A program made the position numbers and the translations under genes. The notes under the pieces are model-generated. The model made no database searches. It saw only the letters and a list, made by a program, of their open reading frames with translations, and was not told the origin of the DNA. DNA of 64,000 nt from Govania unica (lineage in GTDB: Bacteria; Pseudomonadota; Alphaproteobacteria; Sphingomonadales; Govanellaceae): NCBI RefSeq assembly GCF_027920805.1, contig NZ_JANWOI010000001.1:496001-560000 (forward strand), written 5' to 3'. This document shows, piece after piece, positions 17,678 through 25,627 of the stretch (position 1 is the first letter of the stretch; the number at the start of each line of letters is the position of its first letter).

Positions 17678-17805
17678 ATAAAATTCAATCGTTAAGGCCA
17701 AGGATGCAGAGCGCGGCAATAAAATGCACGCCTTGATCGACGGTCTGTTTCTTCTAGAAAGCAAGGTTCACGGCAGACTCTATTGATGGCAAGCCGGGCT
17801 TTGGA

Positions 17806-18639
17806 TCAGTCGTTGGCCGGTAACATGGTGTTGGAAATTAGCAGCTCGCCGCGCTCGTTGCCACGTGCGGTGACGGTGCTCGTGATACTGTAGCGCACGG
17901 CGACGGGCATCTGATGAAAGGCCGAGAAGGCCTTGCGGACACCGGGCGTGTCGTTGAGCGACAACAGGAACTTTCCGGTGATTCCGGAGAGTTGCTCCGC
18001 CATCTTGGCGAAATCGTCGCGTGAAAACACGTTGTCCCCATAGTCGCTCTCGCAATTCCAATAGGGCGGGTCCAGGTAAAACAGAGCGCCCGCGTGGTCA
18101 TAGCGCCGGATGAAATCGTCGTAAGGCAATCGCTCAATGATCACGCCGGATAACCGATCATGAACGGCTTCGAGCATCGGCTGCAGTTTGGCAATGTCAA
18201 AGCTGGCGCTGGTCTGTGGCGAGACGCCAAACATGCGCCCGCTCACCTTGCCACCCCAAGCTAAACGCTGGAGGTATATAAACCGCACGGCGCGTTGGAG
18301 ATCCGTGAGATGTTCGCCGGGGATAGCCCGCAGCCGCTCGAATTCATCCCGGCTCGTGCATCGGAACCGCAGTAGATCCATAACATAGGGATAGTGCTCG
18401 GCCAGCATGCGGAACAGGTTGGTGACGTCGCCGGAGATATCGTTGATGGCTTCCACCTTGGGCCGCGCGCGGCGGCGCAGGAAGATGCCGCCCATGCCGA
18501 CGAATGGTTCATAATAGGCAGTGTGTGGGATGCGCTCGATCAGGGTCACGATGCGCGCGGCGAGGTTGCGCTTGCCACCAATATAGCCGGCGATTGGCTT
18601 GACAGGGCGGATGGGCGCAAGAGCAGGAACGGTAGTCAT
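17806..18639 (-). CDS. DNA adenine methylase (D12 class)
   Basis: This 277-aa protein is a Dam/D12-class N6-adenine methyltransferase. It has PIAGYIGGKRNLAARIV (motif X), YYEPFVGMGGIFLR (motif I, SAM binding), INDISGDVTNLFRML and the catalytic DPPY in LFYLDPPYWNCESDYG. ATG 18639 has AAGGAG upstream. It is the last gene of the J-I-H-G late group, so it is probably expressed late and modifies DNA just before packaging, perhaps as protection against host restriction. The target is unknown; GATC would be usual. Confidence 0.93.
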   Translation of the reverse strand: MTTVPALAPIRPVKPIAGYIGGKRNLAARIVTLIERIPHTAYYEPFVGMGGIFLRRRARPKVEAINDISGDVTNLFRMLAEHYPYVMDLLRFRCTSRDEFERLRAIPGEHLTDLQRAVRFIYLQRLAWGGKVSGRMFGVSPQTSASFDIAKLQPMLEAVHDRLSGVIIERLPYDDFIRRYDHAGALFYLDPPYWNCESDYGDNVFSRDDFAKMAEQLSGITGKFLLSLNDTPGVRKAFSAFHQMPVAVRYSITSTVTARGNERGELLISNTMLPAND

Positions 18640-18664
18640 AAAACTCCTTGGGTTCTGGTGATGT

Positions 18665-19165
18665 TTAGATGATGGAGGCGGCGGGAGGCTCGGGCCAAAG
18701 GACGCCGCCCGGATTATCGGCCCAGATTTCGGGCAGATCGCGCAGCGCCTGCCGGTAATCTTGCCAAGCGGCGCGCCGGGCTTCAATCAGCGGCGCATCC
18801 GGCATTTGGGTCCAGTCCGATGCGCTCAACCGGGTATTGCGGGTGTGACGTAGGGCGGCGAGCTGCTGGGCGGCGGATTGGACTAGGCTCGGGTCTGTAG
18901 TTAGTGCACCGTCGGGTAGTGCTTGTCCAAGCGTCTGGATCTCGTGGCGAGATCCATCGGGGAGCCAATAGGTCTGCCCGCGCGTGTCTTCACACAGCGC
19001 CCAGCCATCATGATAGACAGCGACCTTCTTGCCGCGTCGGGACGGTGGTTTTTCGGTGGTAGCATGGGCCGGAATGAGCCAGTTGCCTTTTTCGAGCGGG
19101 TCGGGATCAGCTTTGGCGGTGCTCAAATATTCGCCGGTCATCGGGTGATAATTATAGACGAGCAT
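18665..19165 (-). CDS. G: Tail fibre assembly protein (G-like)
   Basis: This 166-aa protein lies directly downstream of the tail fibre gene, where P2 has G (175 aa). It starts MLVYNYHPMTGEYLSTAKAD and ends with a DUF4376-like helical region (RHTRNTRLSASDWTQMPDAP, then a run with WQDYRQALRDLPE), the pattern of phage fibre chaperones. ATG 19165 is preceded by AAAGGAG. The role as fibre chaperone is inferred from family and position. Confidence 0.82.
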   Translation of the reverse strand: MLVYNYHPMTGEYLSTAKADPDPLEKGNWLIPAHATTEKPPSRRGKKVAVYHDGWALCEDTRGQTYWLPDGSRHEIQTLGQALPDGALTTDPSLVQSAAQQLAALRHTRNTRLSASDWTQMPDAPLIEARRAAWQDYRQALRDLPEIWADNPGGVLWPEPPAASII

Positions 19166-19178
19166 GATGGCGGCTCCT

Positions 19179-20447
19179 TTAATATTTGATGCAGAACAGC
19201 AACGCGACGTTGCGCGGGCGAACTTCTGAGCTGGATAGGTTTGCAGCAGGTACTCGGGTCGGTGTGGGAACGGTGCCTCCCCCATATGAGTTTGCCGTGC
19301 CGACGCCGGCGTAATGTTCCCCTGCACCGAATGTTTCATTCCCCCATCCTGCTGTGGCGCCCCCGTATGCACCGTGCCAGCCACTTGCAGCCGGAAAAAA
19401 TAGCTGAGGATGAATGTGGTCTTTGATTGCCCAATCTTGAAATGCCCCCAGTACGCGGCCCACGTCTATCCCGCGCCCGTCGTCAAAGCCGCGCAAAAAT
19501 TCTCCGCGCAGATCCGGCAGGTTGAAGGTGGTCGCGCCATCGCCTGCGCCGTATCTAGTGCCGATCGCTGCGAAAAGCTTGGCATAGGTGGTGCGTGAGA
19601 TTGCCGCGCCATTCGCCTTGAGCCAGCCCGTGGGCGCGGCCGGCATTGCGAAGGCCATCACCGCGCCCGACCAGAGCTGCAGGCCGAACTGATCGAGCTG
19701 GGTGGGGCTGGTAGGTGAGAAGCCGAGGCGCGCTGCGATGTCGGCATACCAAGCGCCTTCCTGCCCATCTAGTTTGTCGGCATCGAGGCCGTTGCCTGCG
19801 CCTTCGTCCTTGAGGGCTGCGGCTTTGATGCCGAGATCATCCCGGACGAGTGCGGCGGTCGCCCGATTAAGGATCGTCTTGAGTAGCGCGGTCGGCGCAC
19901 CGGCTCCGAATCGATCATTGATCACCGCTTTGAGGGTGCTGGGTGTGACAGCGCGAACCGCGTCAGTGCCTGCGATTGCTTCAGGCCCGGTTGCCAGTTC
20001 AATCACGCCCGGCTGATCGACGGTTGCGGGCGGGTTGAGGAAATTGCTGTCGCCGAACGTTAGTTCGTTGGCGTTCACATCGGCAAAGCGAATGTCGATC
20101 GCGAGCAGCAGCATCGACTGCGCAGACTTCTCGATGATCGGAGCGGCTTGACCATAGACCGCAAACAGCGTGCCATCGGCGAGATAGAGGCCGACTGTGC
20201 GGACGGTATATTGCTTGCTTGTTTCATCGCGAACGATCAGGTGGATGGTGTCGTCGGCGACGACATCACCCGAAAGTGTGCCGATGCGCTTGATCTCATC
20301 GGGCACGACAGCAGTGGCGGGCGTCGGGGACAGGGCCGTTGCCGAGATCCCGGCCTGCGCGATCAGAACGGGCTGGGTTCCGGTGTTCTCGGCATTGACC
20401 AGCGCGGCGCGGCCGGCGTTGGTAACGATCATGGTCAGGTCGGTCAT
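19179..20447 (-). CDS. H: Tail fibre protein H
   Basis: This 422-aa protein should bind the host surface. The N terminus (MTDLTMIVTNAGRAALVNAE) is the P2 H-type attachment domain. The middle has GVIELATGPEAIAGTDAVRA typical of fibre repeats. The C terminus has a collar domain (PTGWLKANGAAISRTTYAKL, then FNLPDLRGEFLRGFDDGRG) and a receptor-binding tip. It is shorter than P2 H (669 aa). ATG 20447 overlaps the preceding 27-codon ORF as ATGA and has GGAG nearby. Confidence 0.93.
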   Translation of the reverse strand: MTDLTMIVTNAGRAALVNAENTGTQPVLIAQAGISATALSPTPATAVVPDEIKRIGTLSGDVVADDTIHLIVRDETSKQYTVRTVGLYLADGTLFAVYGQAAPIIEKSAQSMLLLAIDIRFADVNANELTFGDSNFLNPPATVDQPGVIELATGPEAIAGTDAVRAVTPSTLKAVINDRFGAGAPTALLKTILNRATAALVRDDLGIKAAALKDEGAGNGLDADKLDGQEGAWYADIAARLGFSPTSPTQLDQFGLQLWSGAVMAFAMPAAPTGWLKANGAAISRTTYAKLFAAIGTRYGAGDGATTFNLPDLRGEFLRGFDDGRGIDVGRVLGAFQDWAIKDHIHPQLFFPAASGWHGAYGGATAGWGNETFGAGEHYAGVGTANSYGGGTVPTPTRVPAANLSSSEVRPRNVALLFCIKY

Positions 20448-20527
20448 CGGCGAATTCTCCAAAGGCCGGCGGCGATCAGGAGAAGGCCGAGGCCCAGCAG
20501 GGCGATATCAGGGGGCAGGGGCGTCAT
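20444..20527 (-). CDS. 27-aa transmembrane peptide coupled between I and H
   Basis: This tiny frame runs ATG 20527 to TGA 20444. It starts MTPLPPD, continues as a single hydrophobic helix of about 15 residues (IALLGLGLLLIAAGL) and ends WRIRR. Its start overlaps the stop of I and its stop overlaps the start of H, both as ATGA, the coupling used by confirmed genes in this operon. The positive C-terminal end suggests N-out, C-in orientation. I know no family for it. An untranslated spacer is the alternative, but a double ATGA by chance is unlikely. Confidence 0.6.
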   Translation of the reverse strand: MTPLPPDIALLGLGLLLIAAGLWRIRR

Positions 20528-21075
20528 GCGGCGGGCGCAACCGAGGAAAGCCGCGCATAGGTCACGGGCCGAACGGCGGCGATCAGCCCGATCGGAGCAG
20601 CCGCGCTGAGCCCTTGGGTGAAGGTGAAATGGGAGCGGACTGGCTTGGTACGCGAGACCTCGGCAATCACCGCATTGACAAAGGCGGCAGTCGCCGGGGA
20701 GCCACCTTCGCCATTGAGGTTGAGGACAAGGGCAAAGGTATGCGGCGGGCCGGGCTCATCAAGCTGCCACCATTCACGCAACGCGACCGAGCCGCCAAAG
20801 GACTGGACGACGCTGCGCACGCTTTCAGCGGTTCCCTTCCGCCGCGCGATATCAAGGGCCCGGCGGATACGTTCACGCTTGATGGCGACGGGCCAGTCGG
20901 TCGACCAGCTGTCGAGCGACAGCGACCACGCGAGCCATGGCAGCAGCGCCTCGGGGCATTCTGATGGCGACCAGAGCACCCGCAAATTGGTGTTGATATC
21001 GGACAGCCGGGTGGTCGCGGCCTCAAGGGCGCGTTCCAGTTTGGTGGCATTGGGCGGCAGGAGCGACTGCGTCAT
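20524..21075 (-). CDS. I: Baseplate/tail protein I
   Basis: This 183-aa protein (P2 I: 176 aa) is a baseplate wedge component. It starts MTQSLLPPNATKLERALEAA and contains CPEALLPWLAWSLSLDSW, then RKGTAESVRSVVQSFGGSVA, both typical of phage tail protein I. It overlaps J by four bases. Confidence 0.95.
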   Translation of the reverse strand: MTQSLLPPNATKLERALEAATTRLSDINTNLRVLWSPSECPEALLPWLAWSLSLDSWSTDWPVAIKRERIRRALDIARRKGTAESVRSVVQSFGGSVALREWWQLDEPGPPHTFALVLNLNGEGGSPATAAFVNAVIAEVSRTKPVRSHFTFTQGLSAAAPIGLIAAVRPVTYARLSSVAPAA

Positions 21076-21965
21076 TCGCCAATACCGCCATAGGTGACCG
21101 TGACGCTGGTGCAGTGTGGGGCTTGGTGCCGATCGACGACGATATCGGCCACAGGCGAAGTCAGAACGACATTGTGAACGCCCTCGGCATGGAGTGCGGC
21201 ATGGATGCCGGAAATGGTGATATCGCGGCCAAGGCGGTGACTGCCCTCGATATATTCACCGAGGCGACGGTTCGCTTCGGACAGCACGACGCTGCCGTCC
21301 GGGCCGGAGAAAGTCGTCAGCTCAGCGTCGATGGCATAGGGCACGATGGCCGCCGACTGGACAGTGACGTGATCGGTCAGCGGGCGGCGCGTGTCGGCCG
21401 AAACATAGGCCGCGACCGCCGCCAGTAGTCCTGCTGATGCCGTACCGTCGCCGTCGCGCGACAGGACGGAAACCACCACCTCGCCGGGGTCAGGACTGAC
21501 GGCGCTGGCATCGAGCACGTCCGGATGGGCCGACAGCGCATGGAAAATATAAGCCCCTTCCGGTCCGGCGACGGAATAGCCTTCAGGTGCGAGGACCATG
21601 CGGCGGCGCAGATCGGCGTCTCTTTCCATCACTGCCGGAATGCCGAGCAGAGGGTCGGCAGGTTCAAGCTGAAACCGGGTGACGCCCAGCAGTGCCGCCA
21701 GATTGTCAAGATCCTCGTCGGTCGCATAGGCTGGCATGACAGCCCGCGCGGCGGCATTGACGCGCTGGCGCAGCAGGATCTCGCGATAGGCGACGATTTC
21801 CAGCAGTTTCATCGCCGGGTCGCTTTCAAGCGGGGCGAACTCCGGCATGACCAGTTTGGCGGATGCGACCAGCTGGGCGAGGATCGTTTCATAATCGAGG
21901 GTTTCGACCACCTGCGGAGCGGGCAGCTTCGAAAGATCGACAGCGGTGAATGTTTGATCGGCCAT
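21072..21965 (-). CDS. J: Baseplate assembly protein J
   Basis: This 297-aa protein (P2 J: 302 aa) is the baseplate wedge core. It has FTAVDLSKLPAPQVVETLDY, AMKLLEIVAYREILLRQRVN and LDNLAALLGVTRFQL, all standard J motifs. The late box ends 44 bp upstream, so J starts its own operon with I, the 27-aa peptide, H, G and dam. Confidence 0.96.
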   Translation of the reverse strand: MADQTFTAVDLSKLPAPQVVETLDYETILAQLVASAKLVMPEFAPLESDPAMKLLEIVAYREILLRQRVNAAARAVMPAYATDEDLDNLAALLGVTRFQLEPADPLLGIPAVMERDADLRRRMVLAPEGYSVAGPEGAYIFHALSAHPDVLDASAVSPDPGEVVVSVLSRDGDGTASAGLLAAVAAYVSADTRRPLTDHVTVQSAAIVPYAIDAELTTFSGPDGSVVLSEANRRLGEYIEGSHRLGRDITISGIHAALHAEGVHNVVLTSPVADIVVDRHQAPHCTSVTVTYGGIGE

Positions 21966-22009
21966 GCCCCTATGTCACCGGCATGACTATCCGCTTGCTA
22001 TGGCCTGCT

Positions 22010-22032
22010 TGTGGAGAGGTGGCCTGTCCATA
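22010..22032 (-). promoter_or_regulatory. Late-promoter activator box, copy 2 (J operon)
   Basis: In the J direction, the core is TGGACAGGCCACCTCTCCA, identical to the P copy and one base from the V copy. It ends 44 bp from the J start. The sequence after the box, CCACA-NGC-NGGCC, is partly shared among all three copies. Confidence 0.7.
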
Positions 22033-22051
22033 TCGATCGGCCTTTGTGGCC

Positions 22052-22729
22052 TCAGTCGACGGCCTCGGCGAGGTGCGCATAAAGGACGTGCAGCATGTCC
22101 GCGCGTTCGGCCTCGGTCACGCCCAGAAGTTCGCGCCGGGGATAGCGCATGGCGCGGGCCTTCAGGGATGGGCGGTCGCGCAAGCCTTCATGATGGATGC
22201 GTGCGACTTCGGCGGCGCGGCCGGAGAAGCCGACCCAGAAGCCTTGATCGTCAGCGCCGCTCCGCAGATTGCGGGCCGAGGCGAGCTTTTTGAACATGGC
22301 CTTGCGGCGCAGTGATCCGCGCCGCCGCAACATACCGCCGCCGGCGGCGTTCCGATGTTCGGCTTCGACGGGCAGCCATTTGATTACCTTGTCGACCATG
22401 AAGCTGCGAATGGCCCCGGTCTCGATATCGAAACCGGTCATCATGCGATGCTCAATGACATAGCTTTTCATGGTCACGCGGCGCGCGGTGCCGGAGCCGC
22501 CGGATGGATAAAGAAAGGCCACGGCCGAACGACCGCGAATGGGCTCGGCTTTCTTCTTCCGGGGTTCGAAGGCCGCGCCGGAGGGGTCGCGCTGGGCGGC
22601 GATGCGTGCGCGCTGGGATAAGGCGAGATCCCGCGCCATGCGGCGCATCAGCGTGCGGCGTTGGCTTGACGACAGCTGGCGCAGTAAGCCGCCGGCAATG
22701 GCCTCGATCTCGGTCAGCTCATCCGTCAT
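22052..22729 (-). CDS. S: Tail completion protein S
   Basis: This 225-aa protein belongs to the phage virion morphogenesis/gpS family, which finishes the tail before joining to the head. The start (LTEIEAIAGGLLRQLSSSQR) and RTLMRRMARDLALSQRARI are characteristic. The C-terminal ARIHHEGLRDRP and YPRRELLGVTEAE match the family. It is longer than P2 S (150 aa). It overlaps R by four bases. Confidence 0.92.
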   Translation of the reverse strand: MTDELTEIEAIAGGLLRQLSSSQRRTLMRRMARDLALSQRARIAAQRDPSGAAFEPRKKKAEPIRGRSAVAFLYPSGGSGTARRVTMKSYVIEHRMMTGFDIETGAIRSFMVDKVIKWLPVEAEHRNAAGGGMLRRRGSLRRKAMFKKLASARNLRSGADDQGFWVGFSGRAAEVARIHHEGLRDRPSLKARAMRYPRRELLGVTEAERADMLHVLYAHLAEAVD

Positions 22730-23256
22730 GACGCGGGCGCATCCGGCGGGATTTCCGGCGTCAAGGCTGCGGCCGGGTCAGACGACTCCTGCACCGTTTC
22801 CATCCCGGCGTAGCATTGCCGGAGCCACGAGGCCCCGACGCCCGGAAATTCGTCGGTGAAATCGGGTTGCGTCGGATGCTCGATGTCATAGCCACTGCCA
22901 TCGGCGCGCGGGTTGACCAGAACCGGCTCGGTCAGGTCGAGGCTGATCAGGAGATCGACGCGGTCGCCGTCAAGGATCTCGGCCTCATAGGTGAAAGGCT
23001 CGTTATCGTCCTGGCTGAACAGCTCGGGTTGCTCTTTTTCGATCCATGCAAGCAACGGAACGATCACATCGTCGGCGTTGCCAACGTGATCGCAGAGCAG
23101 GATCTGCAATGTGTACCGGTACTCAAACGACAGGGTGCGTGACTTCCGGGCGGCAATGCGTCCGGCTTCGACATAGACTTGCAACTGGTCGGGATGCCCG
23201 GCAAGGGCCGGCAGGCAGGCGGTGAGCCAGCTGCGGAGGCTGTCCGGTTTGCGCAT
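22726..23256 (-). CDS. R: Tail completion protein R
   Basis: This 176-aa protein (P2 R: 155 aa) completes the tail with S. It starts MRKPDSLRSWLTACLPALAG and has LSFEYRYTLQILLCDHVGNA, both hallmarks. ATG 23256 forms a TGATG overlap with the Rz1 stop and is preceded by GAGG. Confidence 0.92.
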   Translation of the reverse strand: MRKPDSLRSWLTACLPALAGHPDQLQVYVEAGRIAARKSRTLSFEYRYTLQILLCDHVGNADDVIVPLLAWIEKEQPELFSQDDNEPFTYEAEILDGDRVDLLISLDLTEPVLVNPRADGSGYDIEHPTQPDFTDEFPGVGASWLRQCYAGMETVQESSDPAAALTPEIPPDAPAS

Positions 23257-23576
23257 CAGTTTGCCTCCTCGCACGCGCTGCCGTGCCATGAGATCAGCCG
23301 GGCGAACCGGCCGCGCAGGTCGGCATAAGCCGAAGCCAGACGAATGGCGGCGGCGCGGATTTCGGGCGAGAGGTTCGCCGCGGCGGTTTCATCGGTCGGA
23401 AAGCCTTGGGGTGCTGCCGGGCAAACCAGCAGATCGGCGGGCGGCGTGTCGCGGACCGGCACGGCCACGGGCGGCGGCGCGGGCTGTTCAATGATCCGGG
23501 TGGCGCAGCCCGGCAAGGTCATTAAGAGCGCCAAACCAGTCAGCGCCGACGCGATTGTCCGAAGTAATTTTTGCAT
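23256..23576 (-). CDS. Rz1-like outer-membrane spanin lipoprotein
   Basis: This 106-aa protein starts MQKLLRTIASALTGLALLM and continues to the lipobox LPGC, so it should be lipidated at that cysteine. A proline-rich stretch follows (PAPPPVAVPVRDTPP), as in Rz1. The start lies inside the Rz gene in another frame. Its C terminus is longer than lambda Rz1 (60 aa). Rz and Rz1 together fuse inner and outer membranes at lysis. Confidence 0.85.
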   Translation of the reverse strand: MQKLLRTIASALTGLALLMTLPGCATRIIEQPAPPPVAVPVRDTPPADLLVCPAAPQGFPTDETAAANLSPEIRAAAIRLASAYADLRGRFARLISWHGSACEEAN

Positions 23577-23985
23577 TGGCCTGTTCCATCTGTTGGGCGG
23601 TACGCGCGGCGGCGGCGGCGAGCTTGCGCGCGCTGGCAAGATCGGCGGCTGATTTGCGGTCATGATCGGCAAGGGCTTCGGCCAGCGTGCGGGCGGTCGC
23701 CGCGACCGTCTCACGCTCGGATCTGGCAAGGTCGCGAATGCGGGCCTCGCATTGCTCGCCACGGGCGAAGCTGCGCGGCTTTCCATCAAGGGCGATTGTC
23801 GACGCGGCAAAGTCAGTGCCAGTGGCGGCACAAGCCCGCCCGGCCCATGTGGCCAGCCGGTCCCGGTCAGCCCGGCCCGTCGCCCCCCATGCATAAAGGG
23901 CGGCGGCAGCGGCGGCGAGCGCGATCAAGGTCAGGGTGCCGCGTGCGCCGGAGAGCTTGGCGAACAGGTTGATGAGGACGGTCAT
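23488..23985 (-). CDS. Rz-like inner-membrane spanin
   Basis: This 165-aa protein has one N-terminal membrane helix (LTLIALAAAAAALYAW) and then a long charged, alanine-rich helical region suited to coiled coil (ERETVAATARTLAEALADHD and following). That is the usual spanin layout. Rz1 starts within its last third in a different frame, the classic nested pair. It overlaps the endolysin by four bases. Confidence 0.8.
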   Translation of the reverse strand: MTVLINLFAKLSGARGTLTLIALAAAAAALYAWGATGRADRDRLATWAGRACAATGTDFAASTIALDGKPRSFARGEQCEARIRDLARSERETVAATARTLAEALADHDRKSAADLASARKLAAAAARTAQQMEQANAKITSDNRVGADWFGALNDLAGLRHPDH

Positions 23986-24470
23986 TCGATCGGCCTCGCA
24001 AGCCAGTCATCGACCTCGGCCTGAACATCAAAACAGGGACAGACCTTCACCCATTCCCACGGGTCGACGCGGCCGTTGCCGTTGGTGTCGGGCGACAGAT
24101 CCCGATGGCCGAGGATGCGCGCTTTCGGCACGCCGTATTTCGCGGCAAGGCGATCGACGAGGAGGGCGAGCGCCGCTTTCTGCGCCGGGGTGCGGGTGTC
24201 CTTCGGCTTGGCGTTGGCATCGAGGCCGCCGACATAAACGATCCCGATGCTGGTGGCGTTATAGCCGGTCGCATTGGCCCCGATTTCATCCTCGCGGCGG
24301 CCCATGTGAACGCTGCCGTCAGCATAGATCACATAATGATAGCCGCAGGGCCGCGATGCGCCCTTGCCAAAGCCGCGCGCTTTATGGTCGCGGTCGATAT
24401 CGGCGACCGTATAAAACCGGCCTTCGCGGGTGGCGGTGCAATGAATGTTGATCCGGTCGATCTTGCGCAT
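23982..24470 (-). CDS. Endolysin: N-acetylmuramoyl-L-alanine amidase
   Basis: This 162-aa amidase_2 (T7-lysozyme-like) enzyme cleaves the amide bond between muramic acid and the peptide stem. Zinc ligands are the histidine in RINIHCTAT, the histidine in RILGHRDLSPDTNGNG and the cysteine in KVCPCFDV; GYHYVIYADGSVHMGR is the central motif. I use ATG 24470 because the catalytic N terminus begins there. It lacks a signal peptide, so export relies on the upstream holin. Confidence 0.93.
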   Translation of the reverse strand: MRKIDRINIHCTATREGRFYTVADIDRDHKARGFGKGASRPCGYHYVIYADGSVHMGRREDEIGANATGYNATSIGIVYVGGLDANAKPKDTRTPAQKAALALLVDRLAAKYGVPKARILGHRDLSPDTNGNGRVDPWEWVKVCPCFDVQAEVDDWLARPIE

Positions 24471-24474
24471 GGGG

Positions 24475-24807
24475 TCAGCCTTTCTTTCCGAAGTAGCGGT
24501 CAGCGATGCGGGCAGGCAGCTCGGTGAGCGCATCGCCGAGGGCGCGGATCAGACGCGGCGTGGCGTCGAAGGCGATCATGGCGATGCCGAACGCAAGGCT
24601 CTGCGCGACGAATTCATTCCAGCCCGTCCAGGCGATGATGCCGACCGTCGCGTAATAGGACACAGTCGAGCCGACGACCCATTGAACGAAACGGTGACGC
24701 CAGCTCAGGCCCGGTTTCCAGACTTGCGCCACAGCGCTGCCGATCAGGCTCGGGGTCAGAGCGCCGATCAGGTTGGTGGTGAATTCAAAGAGGTCGCGGT
24801 AATGCAT
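24475..24807 (-). CDS. Probable holin
   Basis: This 110-aa protein has two or three hydrophobic segments (around LIGALTPSLIGSAVAQVW, VVGSTVSYYATVGIIAWTGW and SLAFGIAMIAF) and a charged C terminus ending in YFGKKG. It lies directly before the endolysin and after X, where P2 has the holin gene Y. The function is inferred from topology and position; I do not recognise a specific holin class. Confidence 0.7.
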   Translation of the reverse strand: MHYRDLFEFTTNLIGALTPSLIGSAVAQVWKPGLSWRHRFVQWVVGSTVSYYATVGIIAWTGWNEFVAQSLAFGIAMIAFDATPRLIRALGDALTELPARIADRYFGKKG

Positions 24808-24810
24808 GGT

Positions 24811-25029
24811 TCAGTCCCAGAGCTGGATCAGCGGCCGTTGGCGTGGTTCGCTGGCGATGGCGGGGATTGTGACGGTGGTTCCGATGGGCAGGATCTCGCC
24901 ATGGTCGGCGATGCCGGTATTCGCGGCGAGGATGCGACCGAGATCGTTCGCGCCGAGTCCGGCGTCTCGCCAGATCAGTTGATCGAGGGTATCGCCCTGC
25001 TGGGCGGTCAGGGTGCGGGCCTGAGCCAT
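24811..25029 (-). CDS. X: Tail protein X
   Basis: This 72-aa LysM-like protein (P2 X: 67 aa) is small and typical: LTAQQGDTLDQLIWRDAG, then LAANTGIADHGEILPIGTTV. In P2 it is needed for tail formation. It overlaps L as TGATG. Confidence 0.93.
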   Translation of the reverse strand: MAQARTLTAQQGDTLDQLIWRDAGLGANDLGRILAANTGIADHGEILPIGTTVTIPAIASEPRQRPLIQLWD

Positions 25030-25511
25030 CAGATCAGCTCCACAATGGTGCGGCTGCGGCCGAGCATGTCGCGCACGGCATGGGCGGCATCGCGGCGGAG
25101 ATCACCCACGCTTTCGGTCAGCTCGTCGACTGCCTTGCCGCCGGCTGCCGTGGTGTCGAAATCACGGGTGCGTTCGATCAGTTCGGCCTTGGCGTAAAGC
25201 GTGACGGCGCGCTGATAGAGTTGCAGGAGGCGTGACAAGCCGTCGATGACGACGCCCGGCACATCGGCGAGGCTCGTATATCCGGCGGCCCGTTGAAGGT
25301 TGGCCCATTCCGTCAGATCGCGTTCGACCGTCATGATGGCGGCGATGATGGCGGCGCGCAGGCGCTCGGGCGGGACGGCTGTGGAGATGCGGCCGACTGT
25401 GCGGACGGTCAGCGGGTTCACGTCCGGGAAAAAGCCGTCATTGATGATCGGTTCGTCGGCCGAATTGGTCTCAGGGGCGACCGGCATGGGCGGGCGGGCA
25501 ACAAAACTCAT
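25029..25511 (-). CDS. L: Head completion protein L
   Basis: This 160-aa protein (P2 L: 169 aa) completes filled heads. It has DGFFPDVNPLTVRTVGRIST, the conserved start of the family, and LTEWANLQRAAGYTSLADVP. ATG 25511 has GGGAAG upstream. The 116-bp gap before it is the longest inside the O-N-M-L group and shows no gene. Confidence 0.93.
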   Translation of the reverse strand: MSFVARPPMPVAPETNSADEPIINDGFFPDVNPLTVRTVGRISTAVPPERLRAAIIAAIMTVERDLTEWANLQRAAGYTSLADVPGVVIDGLSRLLQLYQRAVTLYAKAELIERTRDFDTTAAGGKAVDELTESVGDLRRDAAHAVRDMLGRSRTIVELI

Positions 25512-25627
25512 TGGGCTTCCCTTTGGTCGCCCCCCGGTTTCGGCGGTGAGGATCGTTTCAGGTGCAGGGCCGAAGCCCTGAGCCTTCACCAATCCGCCGC
25601 CGAGCGCCGGGGGCGTTCTTTGTCCGG

